DNA of 64,000 nt from Lachnospiraceae bacterium Zagget3. Its GTDB lineage: Bacteria; Bacillota_A; Clostridia; Lachnospirales; Lachnospiraceae. The position numbers and the translations under genes are program-made. Every line of letters begins with the position of its first letter. The stretch's first letter is position 1. The notes beneath the pieces are model-generated. The model saw only the letters and a list, made by a program, of their open reading frames with translations, did not search any database and had not been told where the DNA came from. Location: contig MSHE01000015.1 of the NCBI GenBank assembly GCA_001941025.1, positions 1-64,000 of the forward strand. Direction: 5' to 3'. Shown here in pieces: positions 38,935 through 45,983 of the stretch.

Positions 38935-40329
38935 ATGGCAAAGTATAAATGTTCGGTATGCGGATATATCTATGACGAGGAAAAAGAGGGAACTTCCTTT
39001 GACCGGTTCGAGGCCTGTCCGGTCTGCAAGGCGCCGAGAGAGAAGTTCGTTTTGCTGGAAGAGGAGGAACCGGCCGGGGAGACCGGGGAACAGAACCCGT
39101 CGGGGGATCTGGCCTACGATCCGGCGACGGCCCGGACGGACGCGTCCTGCCGCTATATGGAGGAGATCCACGAGATGGCGGTCGGCGGCGAGTCGCTTCA
39201 CGCGGCGATGGGTACAAAGCTCCCCATGCCGGGGTGGGACGACATCCTGCTCCTCGGGGCACAGCTGGCGACGCTTCCGCTGGATGATGACGCGCCGGTC
39301 AACACAACGACCGTGATCGGCCCGCACGCGAAGCAGCCGATGGTGCTGGAGAGCCCGGTCTATGTGTCGCACATGTCGTTTGGCGCGCTTTCGCGGGAGG
39401 TGAAAACAGCGCTGGCCCGGGGCAGCGCGGCCGCGCATACGGCGATGTGCAGCGGCGAGGGCGGCATCCTGTCCGAGGAGCGGGACGCGGCTTACCGCTA
39501 CATCTTTGAATATGTGCCGAACGGCTACAGCGTGACGGACGAGAACCTGCGCCGGGCGGATGCCATTGAGATCAAGATCGGCCAGGGCACAAAGCCGGGT
39601 ATGGGAGGACACCTGCCGGGGAACAAGGTGACAGCGGAGATCGCTGCCGTGCGCGGCAAGAAACAGGGAGAGGACATCCAGAGTCCTTCCCATTTCGCGG
39701 ATATCCTCACAAAAGAAGACATGAAAGCGCGTGTGGACGAACTGCGCGCGCGTTCGGAAGGACGCCCGATCGGCATCAAGATCGCGGCCGGACACATCGA
39801 GGAGGACCTGGCGGTCTGCATCTATGCGGGGGCAGACTTTGTCACGATCGACGGGCGCGGCGGCGCGACCGCGTCAAGCCCGCTGCTTTTGCGGGATGCC
39901 ACGAGCGTGCCGACGATTTTCGCGCTCTCCCGGGCCCGCCGGTTTCTGGATGAGATGCACGCGGACCTTTCGCTGGTGATCACGGGAGGACTGCGCGTGT
40001 CGTCCGACTTTGCCAAGGCGCTCGCCCTGGGCGCGGACGCTGTGGCGGTGGCCAGCGGCGCGCTGATCGCCGCGGCCTGCCAGCAGTACCGCGTCTGTGG
40101 CAGCGGAAATTGCCCGGTCGGGGTCGCCACGCAGGACGAAGCCCTGCGCGCGCGTCTTTCCGTGGACGCCGCGGCCGCGCGCGTGGCGAACTATTTAAAC
40201 GTGTCGTGTGAAGAACTCCGGATGTTCGCGCGTGTCACGGGGCATGCGGATGTGCACGATCTGTGCGTGGCCGACCTGTGTACGATCAGCCGGGAGATCG
40301 CGGAATATACGGCGATCCCGCACGCGTAA
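38935..40329 (+). CDS. Rubredoxin domain fused to FMN-binding glutamate-synthase-like domain
   Basis: 464 residues from ATG 38935 (GGAAAGGAG upstream). Residues 1-45 are rubredoxin: C6xxC9GY and C28PxC31. After an acidic linker, residues about 85-460 match the FMN-binding alpha-subunit-like glutamate synthase domain: MSFGALSREVKTALARG, EIKIGQGTKPGMGGHLPG, TIDGRGGATASSP and a cluster-type cysteine set CQQYRVCGSGNCPVGVATQD (C-x5-C-x4-C). There is no glutaminase domain, so it is not a full glutamate synthase. Rubredoxin may feed electrons to the flavin/iron-sulfur centre. The reaction is unproven; it is monocistronic behind the tuf terminator. Confidence 0.88.
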   Translation: MAKYKCSVCGYIYDEEKEGTSFDRFEACPVCKAPREKFVLLEEEEPAGETGEQNPSGDLAYDPATARTDASCRYMEEIHEMAVGGESLHAAMGTKLPMPGWDDILLLGAQLATLPLDDDAPVNTTTVIGPHAKQPMVLESPVYVSHMSFGALSREVKTALARGSAAAHTAMCSGEGGILSEERDAAYRYIFEYVPNGYSVTDENLRRADAIEIKIGQGTKPGMGGHLPGNKVTAEIAAVRGKKQGEDIQSPSHFADILTKEDMKARVDELRARSEGRPIGIKIAAGHIEEDLAVCIYAGADFVTIDGRGGATASSPLLLRDATSVPTIFALSRARRFLDEMHADLSLVITGGLRVSSDFAKALALGADAVAVASGALIAAACQQYRVCGSGNCPVGVATQDEALRARLSVDAAAARVANYLNVSCEELRMFARVTGHADVHDLCVADLCTISREIAEYTAIPHA

Positions 40330-40350
40330 GCGCCGTTTTCGCGGACCGGA

Positions 40351-41706
40351 TCAAAGCTTTCGATACAGGGTAAACCACATGGTCAGGAAGCACGCCAGGC
40401 CGCCGATCACGTTGGAGATCGGCTCTGCCAGGAATACGCCGGTCGCGCCGAGCCCCCAGCACAGGGGGAGCACCAGAGTCAACGGAACGACGATGATGAT
40501 CTTGCGCAGGATGGAAAAAAAGATGGCCCGTTTGGCTTTGCCCAGGCCAACGAAAATATACTGTCCGATAAACTGCAGGCTCATAAACACAAAGCCGAGG
40601 AAGTAGATCCGCATGGCCGGGATGCCGGAGACAAGCGTCTGCGCGTCGCTCGAAAAGATGTGGACAAACGCGCCGGGCACCGCCTCGATCGCCGCCCATA
40701 TGACAAGGGTATACAGGATACCCGCGATCGACATAAAGCGGATCCCTTCCTTGACCCGCTCATTTTCCTTCGCGCCGTAGTTGAAGCCGAGCACCGGCTG
40801 GGCGCCGGAAGTGAGGCCTAGCACCGGCAGAGAGGCAATCTCGCGGACGCTGCTCACGATGGTCATGATCCCGACATACAGGTCCCCGCCGTAGATCTGC
40901 AGGGTCCGGTTGCAGACGATCTGCACCACAAAGTTCGTGGCCTGCTGGATGAATCCGCTGATGCCGAGCGCCAGGATCTCCCGGACGGTTTGCGCTTTTA
41001 ACCGCATATAGGTGAGCCTTATGGGGAAGTCCTTCTCTCTCGCGATCAAAAAGCGCAGGACCCAGATGGCGGAGACGCACTGGCTGATCACCGTCCCCAG
41101 GGCGGCGCCGCGTACCCCCATGGAAAATGCGAAGATAAAGATCGGATCGAGGATTAAGTTTAAGACGGCCCCGATAACGGTCGTCCACATGGCAATCCGC
41201 GGAAACCCGAGCGCCGTGATAAAGCTGTTCATCGCCGTGGCAGTCATGGAAAAGATTACGCCGATCAGGTAGATGCTGAGGTAATTTTCCGCATAGACGA
41301 TCGTGGCGTCGCTCGCTCCGAACAGATAGAGCAGCGGCACCCGGAAGAGAAAGAAGACCACCATAAGGCACACGGAAAAAATCAGGGTCAGCGTAAACGC
41401 GTTCCCCAGGATCCGCCGCGCTTTCTCATCCTCCTTCGCGCCCCGCGCGATGGAAAACAAGGGCGCGCCGCCCGTGCCGAACAACGCCGCGAACGCGAGG
41501 ACGAGCGTGGTGAAAGGGAACGTCAAGCCGATCCCTGTCAAGGCCAGACTGCCGATGTCCGGCAGATGCCCGATGTAGATGCGGTCCACGATATTGTATA
41601 AGAGCTGCACCAGCTGGGCGATGATCAATGGCACGGCCTGTGCCATGATGTTTCTCCACATTTTCCCGCTGGAAAAATCCCGCTGGGTGGTTGGTTTGCC
41701 TTGCAC
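40351..41706 (-). CDS. MATE family efflux transporter
   Basis: 451 residues with 12 predicted membrane segments in two related halves. It opens WRNIMAQAVPLIIAQLVQLLYNIVDRIYIGH, the usual MATE helix 1 pattern; GTGGAPLFSIARGAKEDEKA and GLTSGAQPVLGFNYGAKENERV mark the repeat junctions. GTG 41706 is the start, with GGAGG 6 bp upstream. It exports drugs or metabolites using an ion gradient; substrate unknown. It converges with the rubredoxin fusion gene (21 bp apart) and is divergent from the small rubredoxin. Confidence 0.92.
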   Translation of the reverse strand: MQGKPTTQRDFSSGKMWRNIMAQAVPLIIAQLVQLLYNIVDRIYIGHLPDIGSLALTGIGLTFPFTTLVLAFAALFGTGGAPLFSIARGAKEDEKARRILGNAFTLTLIFSVCLMVVFFLFRVPLLYLFGASDATIVYAENYLSIYLIGVIFSMTATAMNSFITALGFPRIAMWTTVIGAVLNLILDPIFIFAFSMGVRGAALGTVISQCVSAIWVLRFLIAREKDFPIRLTYMRLKAQTVREILALGISGFIQQATNFVVQIVCNRTLQIYGGDLYVGIMTIVSSVREIASLPVLGLTSGAQPVLGFNYGAKENERVKEGIRFMSIAGILYTLVIWAAIEAVPGAFVHIFSSDAQTLVSGIPAMRIYFLGFVFMSLQFIGQYIFVGLGKAKRAIFFSILRKIIIVVPLTLVLPLCWGLGATGVFLAEPISNVIGGLACFLTMWFTLYRKL

Positions 41707-41872
41707 GATATTCCTCCGGACTTCCGCGCCGCGCGCGGAGAAAGACTTCCTTCTTATTTTAGCACAAACGGGAGACTTGAGGATATTCTATTTTCCCCTT
41801 TTCTTTTGCCGGGATTCGTAGTATCATGATATATATATGATAGTTCAAAGTTCGAGAAAAAGGAGGTTTCAC

Positions 41873-42079
41873 ATGGCACAATACAGATGTAACATTTGCG
41901 GGTATATCTATGACGAAGACAAAGAGCCGATTCCGTACGATCTGCTGTGGACCTGTCCACTGTGCAAGGTGCAGCGGACCGAGCTGGTTCCGGTAAAAGG
42001 TGTGACCGACGAGGAAATAGAGAACAATGCCGCGAATATAAGTTTTCACGAAAACGCGGATGTCGTGCTTGATGACTAG
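41873..42079 (+). CDS. Small rubredoxin-like protein
   Basis: 68 residues from ATG 41873 with AAGGAGG about 9 bp upstream. C6xxC9GYIYD and C28PLC31 have the same spacing as the fused rubredoxin at 38935, so an Fe(Cys)4 site is expected. The Trp before CPLC replaces a smaller residue, and the C-terminal 30 residues (VTDEEIENNAANISFHENAD) are not standard rubredoxin. It probably transfers electrons in oxygen/ROS detoxification or to a flavoprotein. A TATATA-type -10 lies at about 41830. It is terminated right after the gene. Confidence 0.85.
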   Translation: MAQYRCNICGYIYDEDKEPIPYDLLWTCPLCKVQRTELVPVKGVTDEEIENNAANISFHENADVVLDD

Positions 42080-42103
42080 AGCCTTTTATGAAAGAAACGA
42101 GAG

Positions 42104-42130
42104 GCTTCCGGAAATTTCCGGAAGCTTTTT
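42104..42130 (+). terminator. Rho-independent terminator of the small rubredoxin gene
   Basis: 22-nt palindrome GCTTCCGGAA...TTCCGGAAGC (42104-42125) followed by T5. Confidence 0.85.
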
Positions 42131-42159
42131 CCATGCGCGAAAGGGGAGAAGGAGACCGG

Positions 42160-42775
42160 ATGAGCGGAAGACAGAACGCGGCCAATCCCAAGGGCATTGG
42201 CGGAAGACGGTTTGTAAATAAAATGAATACCGGGGCGCATGCCGAACTGTCCGAGTGGGGGCTGTCGTTTGTGACCCCTGCCCGACTATTCCGGCATGTT
42301 GGAGCTCGGCTGCGGCGGCGGCGCGAATGTCGCGCGCCTGCTCGCGGGGTCTCCGGACGCGCATGTAACCGGGATAGACTACTCGAAGGTCAGTGTCAGG
42401 ACGAGCCGGAAGGAAAACGCGCAGGCGATCCGGGACGGCCGCTGTGAGATCCGGCAGGAAAACGTGCAGGAGCTGCCCTTTGACGACGGCGCGTTCGACC
42501 TGGCAACGGCCTTTGAGACGATCTACTTCTGGCCGGACCTTCCCGCCGCGTTCGCGCAGGTGTGCCGTGTTCTCGCGGAGGGCGGGACTTTCTTTATCTG
42601 CAACGAGACGGACGGGGAAGACGAAGCGGGCTACCAATGGGCACAGGAGATCGAAGGCATGCGGATCTATACGATCGATGAGGTGGTGAATCTCTTGAAA
42701 CAGGCCGGTTTTGAGCGGGTGAGCGTGCAGCGCAATCCCGAGCGGCATTGGGTCTGTTTTACGGCTGAAAAATGA
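42160..42775 (+). pseudogene. Class I SAM-dependent methyltransferase, frameshifted
   Basis: The N-terminal part (MSGRQNAANPKGIGGRRFVN, then AELSEWGLSFVTP) is in one frame and the rest starts in the next frame with PDYSGMLELGCGGGANVARL (SAM motif I), continuing through VTGIDYSKVSV, FDLATAFETIYFW and GGTFFICNE. The two halves together match the common 200-residue UbiE-like methyltransferase. The break is near 42274-42283 in ACCCCTGCCC, best explained by one extra C. SD GGAG precedes ATG 42160. Either a real pseudogene, a homopolymer sequencing error or (least likely) a +1 frameshift site. An ATG at 42296 could give an N-truncated protein. Confidence 0.85.
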
Positions 42776-42821
42776 GGCGTTTTTTGGGTGTGATTTTTGC
42801 GAAAATTTCATAACAAATCCC

Positions 42822-42850
42822 TTGATTTTTGGGGAAATTTGTGATATTAT
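42822..42850 (+). promoter_or_regulatory. Promoter of a short unexplained transcription unit
   Basis: TTGATT (42822-42827), 17-bp spacer, TATTAT (42845-42850), in an AT-rich region. Confidence 0.6.
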
Positions 42851-42907
42851 TCATGCTACAATCATCGAACAAGTTTTTGTGTGGATGGTTTAGGGAGGTG
42901 ACATAAA

Positions 42908-42991
42908 ATAGAAAGCGGTCTAAAAAATTTCTTCGTGGAGTACGCGCAGGTATGGAAATTTATATTTGGCAGCGTCTTTAGAAGAAGGTAA
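42908..42991 (+). CDS. Candidate 27-residue peptide with ATA start
   Basis: GGGAGGTG (42893-42900) is ideally placed 7-9 bp before an in-frame ATA at 42908. That frame reads ESGLKNFFVEYAQ then VWKFIFGSVFRRR and ends at TAA 42989-42991. In-frame TGA at 42899 excludes an upstream ATG. The peptide is aromatic/hydrophobic with a basic RRR end, suggesting a membrane-associated peptide. It uses codons (ATA, CTA, AGA, AGA, AGG) that are uncommon in neighbouring genes. It lies between its own promoter and terminator. It could be a non-coding RNA, or ATA could be a base error for ATG. Not recognised. Confidence 0.35.
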   Translation: MESGLKNFFVEYAQVWKFIFGSVFRRR

Positions 42992-43010
42992 ACGACGAAA
43001 GTCGTATTAA

Positions 43011-43052
43011 AAAGGGGGACATAAGCCGCTGCAGGCTTGTGGCCCTCTTTTT
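43011..43052 (+). terminator. Terminator of the short transcription unit
   Basis: Imperfect 16-bp-class stem (43011-43027 with 43034-43050, one A-G mismatch, two G-U) with a 6-nt loop, ending in T5. Between 43053 and 43107 nothing further is seen. Confidence 0.75.
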
Positions 43053-43107
43053 GACGCGTCGAGAAATTTAGTCCGGACGATACTTGCAGTTAAATCGCAC
43101 GTTTTTA

Positions 43108-43136
43108 TTGACAATTTCGTTCGATATATATATAAT
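43108..43136 (+). promoter_or_regulatory. Consensus promoter of the toxin-antitoxin pair with adjacent inverted repeat
   Basis: TTGACA (43108-43113), 17-bp spacer, TATAAT (43131-43136). GTCACC (43141-43146) and GGTGAC (43165-43170) flank the start region and could form the antitoxin operator. Confidence 0.85.
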
Positions 43137-43166
43137 AGAGTCACCAAAAAGGAAGGCGGTGATTCG

Positions 43167-43382
43167 GTGACGATTACGGCAACGGAATTAAAGACGCATT
43201 TTGGATATTACCTTTCCCTCGCGGAAAAGGAAGATATTTTTATCACGAAAAACGGGCGCGCGGCAGTGAAGCTGGTGAGCAACACGCAGGATCGGGTGGC
43301 GGCAATGGAATCCCTGTTCGGCAGCATTCCGGCCGATCTCACGCCGGAGGAAGCGAGAGCGGAGAGACTGGACAGCATATGA
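43167..43382 (+). CDS. Phd/YefM family antitoxin
   Basis: 71 residues, GTG start with GGAAGGCGGTG upstream. MTITATELKTHFGYYLSLAE and FITKNGRAAVKLV are the typical Phd/YefM DNA-binding domain. The C-terminal third (LFGSIPADLTPEEARAERL) is the toxin-binding part, expected to wrap the PIN toxin. Expected to repress its own promoter with the toxin. It overlaps the toxin gene by 4 bp, so the two are translationally coupled. Confidence 0.92.
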   Translation: MTITATELKTHFGYYLSLAEKEDIFITKNGRAAVKLVSNTQDRVAAMESLFGSIPADLTPEEARAERLDSI

Positions 43383-43795
43383 ATGTATTGGTTGATACGT
43401 GTGTAATCCTTGACGCGCTGCAGGAAAGGGAACCGTTTGCGCAGGACGCAAAGGAAGTGTGCCTTGCCGTTGCGCGGGCGGAAGTAAAGGGGTTTGTCGC
43501 GGCAAAGTCGGTGGCGGACATTTACTATCTTATGCACCGTGCGTACCACGATGACAAAACGACCAGAGAAGAGCTGAAAAAGCTCTTCCTGTCGTTTGGT
43601 ATTCTGGACACGACGGCGCTTGACTGCCGAAACGCGATCTCTTCTTCGGTTTCCGATTTTGAAGACGCGATCCTTGCGGAGACGGCCGTCCGCTCGGGTG
43701 TGGATTATATCGTGACGCGCAATGCCCGGGATTTTGTGAAGGCGGAGGCTGCGATCATCACGCCGGCTGATTTTCTGAAGCGATTGCGCGGGTGA
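43379..43795 (+). CDS. PIN-domain toxin (VapC-like)
   Basis: 138 residues. PIN-domain acidic residues are visible in VLVDTCVILDALQ, in DFEDAILAE and in YIVTRNARDF, forming the Mg2+ site of a ribonuclease. The internal VAAKSVADIYYLMHR matches PIN toxins paired with Phd-type antitoxins. ATG overlaps the antitoxin stop (ATGA). It is likely a tRNA- or rRNA-cleaving endonuclease, target unknown. The catalytic residues appear intact, so the module is probably functional. Confidence 0.92.
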   Translation: MNVLVDTCVILDALQEREPFAQDAKEVCLAVARAEVKGFVAAKSVADIYYLMHRAYHDDKTTREELKKLFLSFGILDTTALDCRNAISSSVSDFEDAILAETAVRSGVDYIVTRNARDFVKAEAAIITPADFLKRLRG

Positions 43796-43828
43796 CAGCG
43801 CATACCACATAAGGTTTCCCGGCAAACC

Positions 43829-43857
43829 TTGCCAAACCGCCGCGGATGTGCTATGAT
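43829..43857 (+). promoter_or_regulatory. Promoter of the T-box-aspS2-gatCAB operon
   Basis: TTGCCA (43829-43834), 17-bp spacer, TATGAT (43852-43857). Confidence 0.75.
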
Positions 43858-43885
43858 ACGAAATCATCGGACAATGAAATAGAAA

Positions 43886-44153
43886 AATAAATGCGAGGAA
43901 AGAGACTCTTGTCTTCAGAAACCGACAGGGATACCGTGTCACCGACTGAGAGCACGGTTCGGCGGAGGAGAGAAAGGGAACACTCTGGAGCAGATGGGCT
44001 GAACGCGGGGAGGAGATCCCCAGTAGGTTCATACGGGCAGCGCACGTGACGCGCTTTAAAGTGGGGAGCAAAGGCGCTCTCAATTCGGGTGGCACCGCGG
44101 AATAGCACTTATTTCGCCCTGAAATGACGATCATTTCGGGGCGATTTCTTTTT
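43886..44153 (+). promoter_or_regulatory. T-box leader sensing uncharged tRNA(Asn)
   Basis: Stem I elements (an AG-bulge stretch CTGAGAG at about 43945-43951) are followed by the specifier region GGGAACACTCTGGAG, with AAC (Asn) at 43979-43981. The T-box proper GGGTGGCACCGCGG lies at 44087-44100. The terminator is a 14-bp stem (44114-44127 with 44131-44144) followed by a T-rich tail. Uncharged tRNA(Asn) should stabilise the antiterminator and switch on aspS2-gatCAB. GAA (Glu) overlaps the AAC codon in GAAC, which recalls the reported two-codon T-box of the equivalent Clostridium operon. Confidence 0.95.
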
Positions 44154-44182
44154 CCCCGGAAAAGAAAGAAGAGGGATTCTAT

Positions 44183-45517
44183 ATGGAAATGATCACGGGA
44201 GTGACAAAAAAAGAGACGCTGGAGATCAGCGAGATCCTGGCGCAGGATTGGAGCGACTGCGAAGTCAAGGTAAACGGCGCGGTGCACACGATCCGCGCGA
44301 TGGGCGAGGTGGCTTTTATCGTTCTTCGAAAGAGGGAGGGCCTCCTGCAGTGCGTCTGGGAGGAGGGCGCCTCGGAGTTTGATCTGCATGACATCCGGGA
44401 GGCTGCCACGGTGGAGTTTACCGGATATGTACGCGCGGAGGAGCGCGCCCCGCACGGGATCGAGGTCCGTGTGCGGGCGGTACGGATCCTCTCGGAGCCG
44501 ACAGATCCGCTGCCGCTTCCGATCGGCAAGTGGAAGTTAAAGACGTCTCTGGAGGCGAAGCTGAACTATCGCCCGGTTTCCCTGCGCCATCCGCAGGAGC
44601 GGGCAAAGTTCCGCCTGCAGGAGGGTTTGACGCGCGGCTTCCGCGACTTCCTGTACGGACAGGGCTTTACGGAGATCCACACGCCGAAGATCGGCGCGAA
44701 GAGCGCGGAGGGCGGCGCGAACGTTTTTACGCTGGAGTATTTTCACCGTCCGGCGATTCTCCAGCAGAGTCCGCAGTTTTACAAACAGATGATGGTCGGG
44801 GTCTACGACCGCGTGTTTGAGACGGCGCCGGTGTTCCGCGCCGAAAAGCACAACACGAAGCGCCACTTAAACGAATACACTTCGCTGGACTTCGAGATGG
44901 GCTACATCGACAGCTTTGAGGAGATCATGGCGATGGAGACCGGATTTCTCCAGTACGCGATGGACCTGCTCGCGCGGGAATACGCCGCGGAGCTTAAGAT
45001 CCTCGGCATCAACGAACTGCCGAACACGGCATCGGTCCCGCAGGTGCGCTTCGATGAGGCGAAACGGATGGTGGCGGAAAAGTATGACCGCCAGTTCCGC
45101 AACCCGTATGATCTGGAGCCGGAGGAAGAGCACCTGATCGGCGAGCTCTTTAAGGAGGAGTATGGTGCGGACTTTGTGTTCGTCACGCACTACCCGTCGA
45201 AGAAGCGGCCGTTCTACACGATGGACGATCCGGAGGATCCGACGTACACCTTAAGCTTTGACTTGCTGTACGACGGACTGGAGATCACGACCGGCGGCCA
45301 GCGTATCCACGATTATCAGATGCTGCTCGACAAGATGGCGTCGCGCGGGATGGAACCCGACGGGATGGAGAGCTATCTCGACACCTTTAAATACGGCCTG
45401 CCGCCCCATGGGGGTCTGGGGATCGGCCTGGAGCGCATGACGATGCAGCTGGTCGGGACGGACAACGTGAGGGAAGTGACACTCTTCCCGCGGGATTTGA
45501 GTAGACTGGAGCCTTAG
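44183..45517 (+). CDS. aspS: Archaeal-type aspartyl-tRNA synthetase, probably non-discriminating (Asp-tRNA(Asn)-forming)
   Basis: 444 residues, the short archaeal/eukaryal AspRS type without the large bacterial insertion. It has an N-terminal OB fold, class II motif 2 (FRAEKHNTKRHLNEYTSLD), QSPQFYKQMM, HYPSKKRPFYTM and motif 3 (GLPPHGGLGIGLERMTMQ). LEITTGGQRIHDYQML is AspRS-like rather than AsnRS-like. Placement behind an Asn T-box and in front of gatCAB indicates it charges tRNA(Asn) with Asp for amidation. A standard bacterial AspRS is probably encoded elsewhere. It could be misannotated as AsnRS by length. Confidence 0.88.
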   Translation: MEMITGVTKKETLEISEILAQDWSDCEVKVNGAVHTIRAMGEVAFIVLRKREGLLQCVWEEGASEFDLHDIREAATVEFTGYVRAEERAPHGIEVRVRAVRILSEPTDPLPLPIGKWKLKTSLEAKLNYRPVSLRHPQERAKFRLQEGLTRGFRDFLYGQGFTEIHTPKIGAKSAEGGANVFTLEYFHRPAILQQSPQFYKQMMVGVYDRVFETAPVFRAEKHNTKRHLNEYTSLDFEMGYIDSFEEIMAMETGFLQYAMDLLAREYAAELKILGINELPNTASVPQVRFDEAKRMVAEKYDRQFRNPYDLEPEEEHLIGELFKEEYGADFVFVTHYPSKKRPFYTMDDPEDPTYTLSFDLLYDGLEITTGGQRIHDYQMLLDKMASRGMEPDGMESYLDTFKYGLPPHGGLGIGLERMTMQLVGTDNVREVTLFPRDLSRLEP

Positions 45518-45529
45518 CGTAGGCATGAG

Positions 45530-45656
45530 CAGTGCCAAATGTTCCGAAATGCAGATGCGTCATGCTTGCATGTAAGCAGCTGCCATTGCGGAGCATTTGA
45601 TAGGGCGACGCCCGGAAAACGAGAAACGCGAAGCGTTTCGAGTTAGCGCTGCGAGG
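45530..45656 (+). repeat. Structured intergenic element between aspS2 and gatC
   Basis: The 152-bp gap holds nested inverted repeats: AAATGTTCCG (45538-45547) with CGGAGCATTT (45589-45598), and GAAACGC-GAA-GCGTTTC (45623-45639). It ends with AGTTAGCGCTGCGAGG, words also seen in the rplK-rplA gap. No T-run follows, so it is not an ordinary terminator. Confidence 0.5.
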
Positions 45657-45669
45657 AAGGAGATAAATC

Positions 45670-45966
45670 ATGGCAAAAAACGACGAGAAGATTGATATTG
45701 AATATGTAGGCATTTTGGCGAAGCTGGAGCTCTCCCCCGAGGAGGCCGAAGCGGCGAAGAAGGACATGGCGGAGATGCTGGACTACATCGATCAGTTAAA
45801 TGAGCTTGACACCGAGGGCATCGAGCCGATGTCCCATGTGTTCCCGGTCCACAACGTGTTCCGCGAGGACGTGGTGCAAAACGGGGACGGGAAAAAGGAG
45901 ACTCTGGCCAACGCGCCGGTGGAAAAGAGCGACGGCTTTAAGGTGCCGAAGACGATCGGCGAGTAG
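45670..45966 (+). CDS. gatC: Asp/Glu-tRNA amidotransferase subunit C
   Basis: 98 residues, standard GatC. DIEYVGILAKLELSPEEAE and MLDYIDQLNELDTEGIEPM are the family signatures, with VFREDVV near the end. It is the small linker subunit that holds GatA and GatB together. SD GAAGGAG is spaced correctly. It follows the structured spacer and precedes gatA by 17 bp. Confidence 0.96.
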   Translation: MAKNDEKIDIEYVGILAKLELSPEEAEAAKKDMAEMLDYIDQLNELDTEGIEPMSHVFPVHNVFREDVVQNGDGKKETLANAPVEKSDGFKVPKTIGE

Positions 45967-45983
45967 CGCGGGAGGACATACAG

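Noticed and set aside
42296..42775. Complete methyltransferase starting at ATG 42296
   Set aside because: It would lack the N-terminal part, which is present and intact in the neighbouring frame with its own SD; a frameshifted gene explains both.
42850..43052. 6S RNA or other known ncRNA in the short transcript
   Set aside because: I could not see the long interrupted hairpin of 6S RNA or any motif of a known family; left as unexplained.
44183..45517. Asparaginyl-tRNA synthetase
   Set aside because: Active-site motifs (QSPQFYKQ, EITTGGQRIHDYQ) fit archaeal-type AspRS, and gatCAB follows directly.
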